DNA of 64,000 nucleotides from Toxonevra muliebris (lineage: Eukaryota > Arthropoda > Insecta > Diptera > Pallopteridae). The position numbers were made by a program, and so were the translations under genes. The notes below the pieces were generated by a model. It was given only the letters and a program-made list of their open reading frames with translations. It ran no database searches and was not told the DNA's origin. Positions 1 to 10,385 of the stretch are shown piece by piece. The stretch spans positions 54,635,408 through 54,699,407 of the forward strand of contig OY829329.1 of NCBI GenBank assembly GCA_963691655.1. Direction: 5' to 3'. The first letter of the stretch is position 1, and every line of letters begins with the position of its first letter.

Positions 1-119
1 TGGCGGACTTTTCGCAGCTTCCAGGCAACAACTTTTACCTAGCGGATTAGCAGAAATTTGTCATTTGCCAGGCCATATGCAGCTGAGGTAAAAGAAGGCA
101 GCCGTATGTAACTTCTGAG

Positions 120-445
120 TCAATCAACACGGATATTTCTGAATGCTTTCAAAAGAGTTTAAAATCATTTGTAATGAAGCATAAAGTATCCAGCTTCTTT
201 TGGCCTGATCTGGCATCATACCACTCCGCAGAAAAAGCGATAGAGGCTTGTGTACCCCTCTATAATATCAATATTGTACCTAAAACGGCTAATCCGTCAA
301 ACTGCTCAGAGCTGAGGCCGTTTTGAGCTTAACTAGGCGGAAACTGGAAGACAAAAAAGACGTATGGAAGGACATAAGCGAATTTAAGATTAAGTGGACT
401 GCAGCATCCAAAAACATTAATGAAAGTACTATAAAGACTAAAATT
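120..445 (+). pseudogene. Tc1/mariner-superfamily transposase relic (C-terminal part)
   Basis: A degenerate C-terminal piece of a DDE transposase. One frame from about 120 to 323 reads SINTDISECFQKSLKSF and then, from position 198, FWPDLASYH, the block holding the second catalytic Asp in this family, followed by NPSNCSELRPF. A TGA lies at 324-326 exactly where the third catalytic acid (RPIE in relatives) should be. The reading continues in another frame from 323 (LTRRKLEDKKDVWKDISEF), a typical C-terminal tail. So the frame is broken at the catalytic site and the gene cannot make active enzyme. The 5' part is outside the window or eroded; bases 1-119 give no clear match. Family assignment is from remembered motifs (FWPDLAS, NCPELRP), so the exact clade is open. 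Confidence 0.7.
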
Positions 446-1695
446 TTTTCGTGCTCACACATTATGACTTAATTATTGATGATTGCCATATCGAAATTCA
501 CATGATGATATTATCTGCGTATGCTATAAATTCAAATTCAACCCCGGTTTTATAGCAATTGTAATTTGTTTTTATTGAGTCCTCTCAATTGCTGAATTGT
601 CCCACTGCAGAGTTTTAGAGGTTGAATGAAACATTCATTTTAATTGTAAGCTTGTGAATTTGAAAACCAGGTGGTAAAACATTACTATGATTCTGATGAT
701 TTTACTATTTAAAATATCCTACACTCCATTTCTGCACATTCTCACGGTTTTAGAGGTTGAATTATATACGGCGGTAGTGTGAGCTTTCTTGAAGTAAATG
801 ACGTTATAGTCGCTTTTGCGATACTACCTAAAATCGACCTTATTTTTCTTTGTGAAAAATCATAAAAAGTTATTTCGACGGCAGCTAATCGTTTAAACAT
901 TTTAGAATTTAGGTATTTAAAAGTTTAAAGCTGAAGAGCTCAAATCAGAATCTAAACGCTTTTTTTTGGCACTTTATTACAAGACAAAGTTTCTTTTCTC
1001 TCTCTCTCTCTTTCTCGATTATGATGCGAATGACAAGCAAAAAGCATTTAAGACTGTTCTCCTAAAATATAGTACAACAAAAAGTGTTAAAAGCCGAAAA
1101 TGTACCCAAAAAATAATAACAAAACACAGATATAAAATTGAAGATTGATGACAGAAAAGTGACGAAGCTGTAAACAAAAGCTAAAATGTTTAAGCGTTAC
1201 ATTTCCAATGCTAAAGTAAAGCGTCGCGTCTCCTACTTCATCAGTAAAATCGATTTATGCAAATCAAAGCAGAGTGACCTCAATTCAAAGCCGAAAAAAG
1301 CGGAAGAAGGAGACAAGTGGTTGTTATTGTTGTAGTGGTGATTATGCGTTGTTTTTTCACTGCTCAAAAAAAAAAAAAAAACACCGAAACTGGAGCTACT
1401 GAAATAGTTTAACAACCTTTCTTCTTTGCTACTTTCCGCTTTTGCAAAAGATTGATCGAAGCAAACGAAAGTAAAAGTTTCTTTCGGTGTTTTGTCTGTT
1501 TCTTATGACATCGAGACCTACCGGTATTATGTAATTTTATGCGGAATAAATCACAGTGACTTTATTGTTAACGCACTAACAACAACGCACTAAAAGCAAA
1601 AGCTTTGAAAAAAGTGCGAAATTACAATAAATGCGAAATAAAAAGAAAAAACAAAATCGACAACTTTAAAAAGTTAAAAACTTTTTTTTATGTAT
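446..1695. other. AT-rich intergenic stretch, no gene seen
   Basis: Contains a short direct repeat (GTTTTAGAGGTTGAAT at about 612 and 747) and a CT run at about 997-1014. The sequence just downstream of the lipase stop, read on the minus strand, should hold its short 3' UTR; an AATAAA overlaps the lipase stop codon at about 1694-1699. No convincing coding exon. Confidence 0.5.
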
Positions 1696-4600
1696 TTATT
1701 CAATTACATATAGCAACTGTCCAGCCATAAACTTCTCTATCAACTCTATCACTTTATCATTTATTAAAGTTTTCACATCAGCAGAGCATAAAAAATCGAA
1801 ATGATTGAATTTCTCTGCTACGACACGATAACAGCCAATTACCGAATCTATTAAACGTGAATATATCCGATGCACCCCTGCTGGTGTTGCCATCGCATCG
1901 GTATCCCCGAAATGTAGTATCACTGGAACGCTGACTGATTTCAAATCATAATTATATGGGTTCACAGAATTATAATACTGTAGATTATCTATAGGTCCAT
2001 AATCAAATGCAACAAAGTCTCCAGACTCGTAAACTTGTTGTAGATGCTTGATTTCTTTTAGCGAACCACCTTGAAGTAGCTGTCCATAAATTATAGGATC
2101 GAGAGACTAAAAGAAGTGGAGTTAAAATTTATGGAAACTTTGAATACAAGTAAAATTAAAATATCATACCTTTGCATATTGTCCACTACCAGCAAAGAGT
2201 CGTGTATATCTCAGGCATTCTTTGCGCTCTTCCGATCTGCGTTCCAAACACTGTTCTTTCAGATAGCCAGCAGGAAATAATTCGTAAGAATTGGATTTAG
2301 CTTTAGTCTGAAATTTGAATTAACAAAGAATTTGAAGTGTATTGGAAGGTATCGCCTTGATTTTTTATCGATTAGCTACATGTATTTGGAAACATTACTA
2401 CAATGTAGCTGCATGAAACTCTCGATTTAAACCAAAATTTGAACAGACCAGAGAGTATTCTGAGGTCAAGAGATCGTGATTCAATGATTTTGCTTTAGCT
2501 AGGATATTTGTCTACACAGCGAGAGGAACTCTGACTTTCGAATTAAGCCGAAGCCACAGGAATGCATTAACTCAAAGCTCTCCATAATTTTGATGTCGTT
2601 TCAAAAAAGCAGTTAGCAAAAATTTATTTAGGTTCTCTGAGATAAAAACTTGACGGCTGAATTCGAGAAGAAATGTTTGACTAATCTGAAAAATGGTACG
2701 CTCTGTACTGTGCTGAAATTAACAAAATAAATCATGCTGAATCTGGATCTTTAAAGCATTAAAACTTTACTAAGTTATATAGTAAAGAGCGTAGTAAAAC
2801 CAGGTGGTAGAAAGATTTTTGGGTTCTCCAGTGTGATTAAGGCTTTTGCCTCCCCGTGAGTAGGCTATGAATTTTTGAATGGTCTATAAATGCACAAGAC
2901 GAGCCTTAGTTGCAGTAGAAAAATGCTGGAAAGTCAAATCGCTCTTGGATCCTTATTATATTTCAGATGTTAAGATTCAGTAAGGATAACCTCCAATCGA
3001 GTTCAAGATTGAGCTATATCAAGTTCTATGCCAGAAATCAAATGTCCTTGTAAGGTTAATGCCGTAAAAAGCAAATCGTAAATGAGATTTGAGTTCTCTT
3101 ACAGTCATAAAAAGGATGCGACTGAATGTGAGGAGTCTTTGAACACTTGAGTGATCTATACCATCACAAGACAAGCATCAGTCTCTGTAGAAAATCCATA
3201 GGCTTTGACTTGAACATAAATTAAATCGACTTTAATATACTTGGATAGAATTCATGGCCCACTTCTCTTATGACTATACGAAATACCATCAAGGCTATAT
3301 TAAATTTTTATTCTATGCCAGAAATCGAAAGTCCTCATAAGCTTGGGTTCTGGGTTAGTGTAAGCTAGAGGCTGAACACGAATAGGCATTGGACGCTGTA
3401 TTGTTTTATATATAGGCAAAATGAAGCTTAAACCTCAATAGGAAAATGCTAGGAAATACAGAAATTCGGGCTTTCGCTAAACGAATTGTTCTCTAAATCC
3501 TAATGAACCTATAAGGGAATTGTCTAACAGAATTAATGTACGATACCGGATCGCATCAGGCTACGTTAGTCCCAAAGGTTTGTTTGAACAGTATAGCTAA
3601 TGCGTAGCAATTAGTAGAGACGAATGGCTGCTGAGACTGCTAAGTTCCATTCAGAAATTTATACAGATATCCACAAGTAATTGGAGGATATTGAAGGCCA
3701 ATGAGGCTAAGGTAACTCTCGCCTAATGAGAAATACTGGATTCTAAACTTAAATTGAGATTGATAATTCATAAATTATGTTAGCTGCAAAACACATGTCC
3801 AGACATCTATGAGTTTGTGCAGGACTATTATTGAAGAGAAAGTGCGACGCTGTCACTAAGAGCGATATTTTTTACAAACTCTGAAATAGTTGTATCAAGT
3901 TTCATCCAAGAGTTCATATGGTTCCATATAGTATATGCATAGAAAATTGGATGATATTGGGACTAAGGGCAACTCGCACATAATAAAAAATACTTAATCT
4001 TACATTGAAACTGAGAGGATAGCCTCTAAATATACAGGGTGACAATTGTAAAGTGACGCAAGTTTAATACTCTGCAGCAAGCTTTGCCATTTACCGTTAC
4101 TTTAATTTAAAAAGCAAATTCATTCATCATTGGCTTTGCTTTTAATTTCATTTCAATTTTTGTTATTACATTTTGAAATTTCCATAAAAATGGACAAGGA
4201 AAATATTCGTCGTGAAATTATGAAATTTCATTTGGCAAATTATAGTAGCCGTCAAATTGCAAAGGCTTTAAATTTGTCAAGTCGTACGGTAGACCGAGCT
4301 ATTATTCGATATAATGAAACTGGGGGTTTTGGAGATAGAGACCGGGGAAAATTTTCAACAGTTGCCACTACTGGTTTAACAGAAAAAATTCGTAAACGAA
4401 TCAAGCGAAATCCAAGGCGCTAAGGAAGTGGGAGTAAACCGTGAAACAGTGCGAATCATTGCAAAATCAAAGCTTAATCTTAAGCCGTACAAGCTCCGAA
4501 AAGCTCAAGATCTGACACAAAAAAAGAAAGATTTGCGACTGCAAAGATGCAAGGCGTTGCTACGCTCCTCCGTGTTAAAAAATGTTGAAAATATCTTGTT

Positions 4601-6813
4601 TACAGATGAAAAAATTTTCACGGTTGAACAACATTTCAATGCGCAAAATGACCGAATGTGGCTAACATCATCATCGCAACAAAATAGGACTGTTGGCCGA
4701 GTTCAAAAGCCAGCTTCCGTTATGGGCTGGAGTTTCCGCTAATGCCAGAACCCCTCTAATATTCTTTGAAGAGGGTGTTAAAATTGACCACGTTGTTTAT
4801 CGGAGCATTTTAAATGAACATGTTCTTCCCTGGGCCCAAGATACATTTGGAAATGAAAACTGGACTTTCCAGCAAGATTCTGCACCTTCCCACATGGCAA
4901 AATTAACGCAAACATGGATAAAAGACAATTTTTCTGGATTCATAACATCTCAAGAATGGCCACCATACTCCCCAGACTTGAATCCAATGGACTACTCTAT
5001 TTGGAGTATTTTAGAGAGTAAGGCTTCTGCATCTCAACACCACAGTCTGGAGTCGCTGACAAATTCATTAGAGAAAGCCTGGACTGAAATTGATCAGGAA
5101 GTCCTGCGGCGAACAGTCCTACGATTTCCGGATCGATTGAAGGCATGTGGGCAGGCTAAAGGAGGTTATATTGAATGAGGTGGGGTTCAAATGAATGCTT
5201 ATATATTCAGCAATGTTAACACTTAATTGTACTTAATGGAAGTACGTCCTTTTGAAAATAGCTGCTGAAATGTGTGCGTCACTTTACGATTGTCACCCCG
5301 TATATAGCTGTAAAACCTGAAAAACCCTAGAGTGTAATCAGCTGGTTGGCAGTGAAGATAATCTTTGCAAACTGAACGAATTTTGAATTCGAAGCGAAAA
5401 CGATCAAGAAAAGTTAGAATGAGCTGAAGATAGAAACTAAAGCTGGGGAACGGGACAAGCCAACATTGCTCATAGCATATGTTTCACGAAACATTACGAA
5501 ACCGAAGAAAAAAGTCGAAAGAACTCAAGAATCAACAGAATTAAAATCTACCACAACACAAACTCTAAGAATTCTTCATACTTACATTCCAAACACATAC
5601 GTTTTCAATTCATATTTTGTAATTACCTTAATAAACTTCATGACCTTCTTCACATCCTCCCTGCTAAATTTAACAATATTTTTTAACTCAGCAATCGGTG
5701 CCAAAGCCTGCATAAACAATATACGATCATTGTATTCCGGGTGTACGGAGCATAAAACCAGAAATGCGTTAAAGGCCTAAAAGTAGACAAACAAAAATTA
5801 AAAAAGAACGAAACAAAGCTGAAAGGCAAGCAACAACAAGGACGACATTAATTAACATTCTATAGCACATACACACACTCACCTGCGAATGCCCAATTAG
5901 CATCACCTGATGAAATGAAGACTCGTTGCGTATGTGGTCAATGATAGCAGGTAAATCATATACGCCCAACTCATGAAAACTATAGCTCCAAAAATTTGCA
6001 TCACTATCATTGAAGTGTGTGTGATTGCGTGCGTATGGCGAGGAACCGCGTAAATTTGCCAACCAAACATCGTAATGCTTGTCATAGAGTAGAAATGCTA
6101 CGAAGAGAGAATGACAAAAAACTCATAAATAAAATTTTCGAAATGTATTTGCTATAAAATCTGTAGACACGTTAAGGCACAACATTTACCTAAACTCTTA
6201 CTCGGACCCATTAGTACCCAACTCAACGAAGAGGTTAACAAACCATGCACCAATAATATAGGACGTTGCCCAGGCTGTGGCATGCGATGTAGCTGCAAGT
6301 GATAACCATCCTGCGTTGTGACATTATGCAACTCCAAAGCGTATTTGTGTTTCTCAATCCAGTCACTCTACGTGGTGGATGCAGAGAAAAGAAGACAGTA
6401 GTTTATGTAAATGATAAAATGAGCTTGAGACTTAATTTCAAATAACTTAAGGCTTCGGTGTCATCTTAATTGCAATTCACTGTTGACATCATCATCAACA
6501 TCGTCGTCGTCATCTAAACTCGAACTCTCAATTTTCAACTTACTGTTGTCCAATGTGATCTTTCCTCTGTTTCCTTGTTTACTGCATTTTCGGGCTCATC
6601 ATCTCTATTATCTCTTTGCCCAAACAATGACCACAGGAATGGTCTGCCGCCTTGGTCTGAACTAAACGACACACGCGGTAGACATGCAGATGCCATTGGC
6701 AGCAAATTCATTGAAGCCAGCGACGACGGTGCACGGTGGTTAGTGAAAATTGCCAGCGTAATTAGCAAAAGCGTTGTTTGTATGACAATGACAATGACAG
6801 TGTTCAGTTTCAT
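1696..6813 (-). CDS. Acid lipase (gastric/lysosomal lipase family), six coding exons
   Basis: Predicted secreted or lysosomal triacylglycerol/cholesteryl-ester lipase, 453 aa. Exons: 6813-6544, 6367-6190, 6097-5883, 5776-5627, 2307-2170, 2106-1696. All introns have GT donors (e.g. GTAAGT at 6543, GTGAGT at 5882) and AG acceptors, and the phases join without error. Residues 1-27 form a hydrophobic signal peptide. The alpha/beta hydrolase core follows: oxyanion region HGLLTSS (131-137), a YDVWLANLRG block (158-167), nucleophile elbow GHSQ (Ser220), Asp387 in HFGDTDAMATP, and His419 in NHFDF. The triad is therefore complete. Unusually, the last glycine of the G-x-S-x-G elbow is Ala222, created at the exon 3/4 join. 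Residues 28-90 are a longer than usual, poorly conserved N-terminal stretch. Intron 4 (2308-5626) is swollen by a transposon; the other introns are 63-176 bp. The start ATG is chosen because it opens the signal peptide. Confidence 0.93.
4035..5300 (+). mobile_element. DD37D (maT-type) Tc1/mariner element inside lipase intron 4
   Basis: Complete-looking 1266-bp element. The terminal inverted repeats are 26 bp with two mismatches (CAGGGTGACAATTGTAAAG... against CGGGGTGACAATCGTAAAG...). It is flanked by TA at 4033-4034 and 5301-5302, the target duplication expected of the superfamily. It lies in the opposite orientation to the lipase gene and within its largest intron, so it is removed by splicing. 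The transposase is broken (next entry), so the copy is non-autonomous. maT elements are known from Musca and other insects; clade assignment here rests on the D-37-D spacing. Confidence 0.92.
4190..5178 (+). pseudogene. maT-type transposase, two frameshifts
   Basis: The N-terminal helix-turn-helix part starts at ATG 4190 (MDKENIRREIMKFHLANYSS) and runs to a stop at 4421-4423. The reading resumes one frame over (AKEVGVNRETVRIIAKSK) after an apparent small deletion, and contains FTDEK with the first catalytic Asp. A second frameshift at about 4735-4740 moves to the frame beginning GVSANARTPLIFFEEG, which carries FQQDSAPSH (second Asp) and PDLNPMD (third Asp). There are 37 residues between the second and third Asp, i.e. 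DD37D. All three catalytic residues survive, but not in one frame. The C-terminus is RLKACGQAKGGYIE. Confidence 0.9.
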
Positions 6814-7079
6814 TGAACATTGTTTGCTTGCTAGCCAAATACTTTGCGTATACTACTAAGGTGTTATTTTGTGTCATACACACGATGTTGAAATGTGAGC
6901 TCTGAAATTTTTGCTATTTTTGTTTTTTTCGTTTTTTACGTTGGGCTTTAATCGTTTTTCTATCGGTAGTTGTCATCTTGTTTTTTAATTTGAATTTGAT
7001 ATTATAATTTTCGCATATAATTTACATTAAGGTAGAAAACTGAAGTAGAAAATCAATATTGGATCGAGATGAATGATAA

Positions 7080-7563
7080 CACAGGCCTACAAAATTTTTA
7101 CCCATTAACCAGACTATACTTATCCAAAGGATTTTGACGCGCTGAATTCGAATCTGGCCTCAAAATGGCTCTATCTCAAAATTGCTCTATCAGGATTTCG
7201 AGATATCCTAACCTAGAAGTGCAAAAATCACCGTTTTTGCTAATTTTTAAGGTTATGTAGCACGGCCGATCCTATTTTCTTTCAAAAATAGCAACTCAAA
7301 GTACTAGTCTTCCTCTTCAAAATAACGTTGAGTTTGCTTAAATATTTTCTTTTTTTTCGCTGAGATATCGCATTTTGAAATTTTCATGTACTTGGATTTT
7401 TCTGCGTTTGAGAATTCATACACATTATACAGTCTATTGATCTCGTTGCAAGTAAAAATGATAGAGCAATGAGGCCAGATTCGAGTTCAGCGCGTCAAAA
7501 TCCTTCGGAAAAGTATAATCTGGTTTCTGGGTAAGAGAGTTCGTCAAATTTTGTCGGCCTGTG
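7080..7563. mobile_element. Foldback/MITE with ~110-bp inverted arms
   Basis: The ends are CACAGGCCTACAAAATTT and, reverse-complemented, CACAGGCCGACAAAATTT. The arms continue as diverged inverted repeats, sharing GGATTTTGACGCGCTGAA and TCGAATCTGGCCTCA, and enclose about 250 bp of unique AT-rich sequence. TAA borders both ends and may be a 3-bp target duplication. No coding capacity. Confidence 0.7.
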
Positions 7564-8368
7564 TAATCCTTGGAATCGAATGGGACTATGGCATTAGTTG
7601 AAAGCAGTTGAAAGAGGAATATACTTCATAGGATCTATGGTTATATCTGAATGAATGAGGAAGACAGTCCTGGATTCTGAACTAGTTTCAAAGGTGGGAG
7701 CAGATCACCAAACCCCAATAACCGCTTGAAGACTACAACTGCTGTCCATTTTAAGCATAAGAATACAAAATAAAGTATGCAAAATCTGAACCATTTTGAA
7801 GGTTACTACAAGGTCTTCAGCATTACCACCAGTGTTATTTTTAAAATTAATATATTCTGTAATTATTGAAATATGGTAGGTGGAAAAAATAAGTTAACAA
7901 AGTGAAATGTGGTTGAAACAGCAATAATATTATGGAGTATTATGGAGAAAGAAATTTAGTTTTGGTTTTCTTTTAAAGATTAATATTACTAAGTGATACA
8001 ACGATAGTGGAAAAATAAGTTATCAAAAGCTTCAACATCCAAAATGGCCATCTTTTTCGCTAAAAATTTTAACGAATTGTTCTTCTATAATGAAAACAAG
8101 ATTTTTACATCGTTCTGGAGTATTATTCACCATTTTCCTTTATTCCATAATACTGTGGGAAGCGGCCTTCTAAAAATGCATTTTCAATCTATCCTTGCAT
8201 TACCGTTTGATGATGAGTCAGGGCTTAGTGGTGATCAATAGAAAATGCTTCTTTCATTATTATGAACATATTTCATTGTGATCTTTACCTATTAAGCTTT
8301 TTTCTTTAGGTACTGATACGTCTTTTGAAGGATTAGAAATTATATCAGCATCCAACTTGGTTTTCAGT

Positions 8369-9528
8369 TGTAACGGAACTTTCTTTCTCTTTGTAGGGGT
8401 AGAACTCAGCGGGCTCTAGAGGTTCCTTTTGTTACAGTTATTTATTTTGTGCAGGATACCCTATTTTCGTTGAACACAAAGACACTACTTAATATTTTTA
8501 CAATCCATTTAATGTTCACAAAATAATTTTAAAAGTTACAAATTCACTTATTCTAACACTATTCTGATGAAAAACAATGCTTAGAGAGGGCGCGCTAGTG
8601 TTGCGCCGCTGCGATGCTGAAGATATACGATGCGTGGAGAACCAGGTGGATGCGCTAATGTAGCGCCGCTGCTGTGCCTGTGTGTGCTCCGCTGCATTTG
8701 GTACACCCGATGATTTGGCTTCGGTTCGTTGTCTCCCACCTAGGAACCAAGTCGGCTTACATCCAAGTGTGGAAGTAAGACCTGGTGTTTTATTGCGTAC
8801 AAGACCAAATCGGCTTATAATTATGAAGGTCGCTGCATACACGTCAATTATAAATATAAGACCTGGCGTTTTCTGTTTGACGAGACCAAGTCGGCTCGCT
8901 GCTATGAAGGTCGTTACGTACACGTCAATCATATACGAGTCCCGGAGCTTCATAAAAATGTTTGTATGGGTCGCTAAGATTGTCCGTCAAAAGGGAGGGG
9001 GGGGGAGGGGGGTTTGCCCTACTGGGTTTTGGTCTTGTCCTATAGTCGTTGGTACCTCAAATAACTTACCTGCACACTTTGTCTGATGTTCGCCGCTGGC
9101 ACTCTGGGTCTTGGTTCTCCTGTTGGCACTCACATCTGCTTACTCATCGACGGCCATCCACACAATAACACTGTACTGCTGTTGTGCACGCTCTTCATAG
9201 CCAGTTCTTCTTCTTCCTTGTAGTACTGGAAAATGACGCACTATTTGTATCTTTTCTGCGATTAGCTGTTCGCAATCGTTTGATCAGATTTTGAATTGCC
9301 ATCACAGCAGGCTGTCTACTATCATACGATGATCCCGTTACTTGTGTGTGCGCTGCTGGCAGTATGAATCGTAGTTTATTTTGTTGTTGGTTCTTTGGCC
9401 TACGTGACTTCTCCTTTTTTCTTATTCATGCTGGTGTACAGTGGCGGTGTCGATGTACAGTAGTGGTGTCTAGGCCACAGCCGTATATTGTGCGGCCATA
9501 ATTTGAATTTCAAATTTGGGTCGTCACA
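8369..9528 (-). mobile_element. Solo LTR (1160 bp) with 4-bp target duplication
   Basis: The element begins TGTAACGG and ends GTCACA on the plus strand (TG...CA ends), and is bordered on both sides by CAGT (8365-8368 and 9529-9532). On the minus strand it reads TGTGACGACCC... to ...CCGTTACA, with an AATAAA about 80 nt before that end, so the LTR probably points minus. There is no internal gag/pol or second LTR, hence a solo LTR left by recombination. It sits inside the inverted-repeat element at 7874-10380, so it is younger than it. A 4-bp duplication fits a Ty3/Gypsy-type LTR, but superfamily is inferred. The plus-strand piece from 8990 to 9010 is an unusual run of G. Confidence 0.8.
8776..8937. 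repeat. Two-unit 81-bp tandem repeat within the solo LTR
   Basis: Two adjacent units each start TAAGACCTGG, include ACCAA(A/G)TCGGCT, and end (T/C)ACACGTCAAT. The period of 81 bp is a multiple of three, which is why both strands show open frames here with a repeated GLV..KTPGL pattern; this is not a gene. A second pair of similar units, GCGCTAGTGTTGCGCCGCTG and GCGCTAATGTAGCGCCGCTG, lies at about 8590-8675. Confidence 0.75.
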
Positions 9529-10385
9529 CAGTGATATAATTTTGATTATATTACCCATGTACAAATATTTTAGAACTATTTTCCTCTTTGAAATGCTTAA
9601 GAGGTCAATAATAGGCCCATAGTAAAGGGGAACTCTCCAAAAATCGTTTCCCCTATGAGCATTTTCTATTCATTTTATGGGCTCGGCTTTGTCATAAAAT
9701 CTTTATAGTCGTAATTTGTTATCGCTATAGAATTAAAACCAATTAAGTTTTGCCTCAAAATATTAATGTGGGGGGATAAGTCCATGATAAGAATGAGAAA
9801 AGCTCATAGTTTGCATAATTTTTGAAGAATTTTCTCTCTACAGTGGACTTTTTTCTGGCTTTTAAAGCATCTGGAAAAAAAAAATGTTCCGAAATATTTT
9901 TGCACGAATGGTTTTGTGTCATTGGAAACCAAGTTGAATGCTTATAAACTATATAAACCCAGAAAAAATTTAATAGATCTTGATGGGGAAAATCTTAGTA
10001 GTTAATGTTTTCATCATTTCAGATCATAAAACTCAAATCAAAATTCTTAAAAAAGTACTGAAATTTATTCACAATGATAAAGGAGATAATTTGTAATTAT
10101 CGTCTCTTAGCCCTGAAACGTCATCAAATGGACGATTAATTCACTAAAACTGGTAGTGAAAAAGGTGACCACATTAGATGTTGAAGTTTTTGATAATTTA
10201 CTTTTGCACTATCGTTCTGTCACTTAGTAATATTAAACTTTAAAAAACAACTTTCAACCACAGCTGTTTCACGTAGCTTTATAATGATGTAAAAATAAAA
10301 TTAAAGCTATCTATTATTGCGAAGATATTTGGTGCTAAAGTTTTGTTTTCATTTTGATAACTTATTTTTTCTACCTACTGTATTT

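Larger units (their letters stand above)
7874..10380. mobile_element. Tc1/mariner-like non-autonomous element with long inverted repeats, interrupted by a solo LTR
   Basis: The left end TGGTAGGTGGAAAAAATAAG and the reverse-complemented right end CAGTAGGTAGAAAAAATAAG are flanked by TA (7872-7873; 10381-10382). Homology between the two arms continues inward for roughly 200-400 bp with divergence (e.g. the GATGTTGAAG...TTTTGATAA...ACTATCGTT...CACTTAGTAATATTAA block on both sides). Without the LTR inserted at 8369-9528 the element would be about 1.34 kb, near normal Tc1 size. No transposase frame is recognisable. Confidence 0.75.

Noticed and set aside
8516..9086. ORFs on both strands (134-145 aa) near 8.5-9.1 kb
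   Set aside because: They lie inside the solo LTR and are kept open by an 81-bp tandem repeat.
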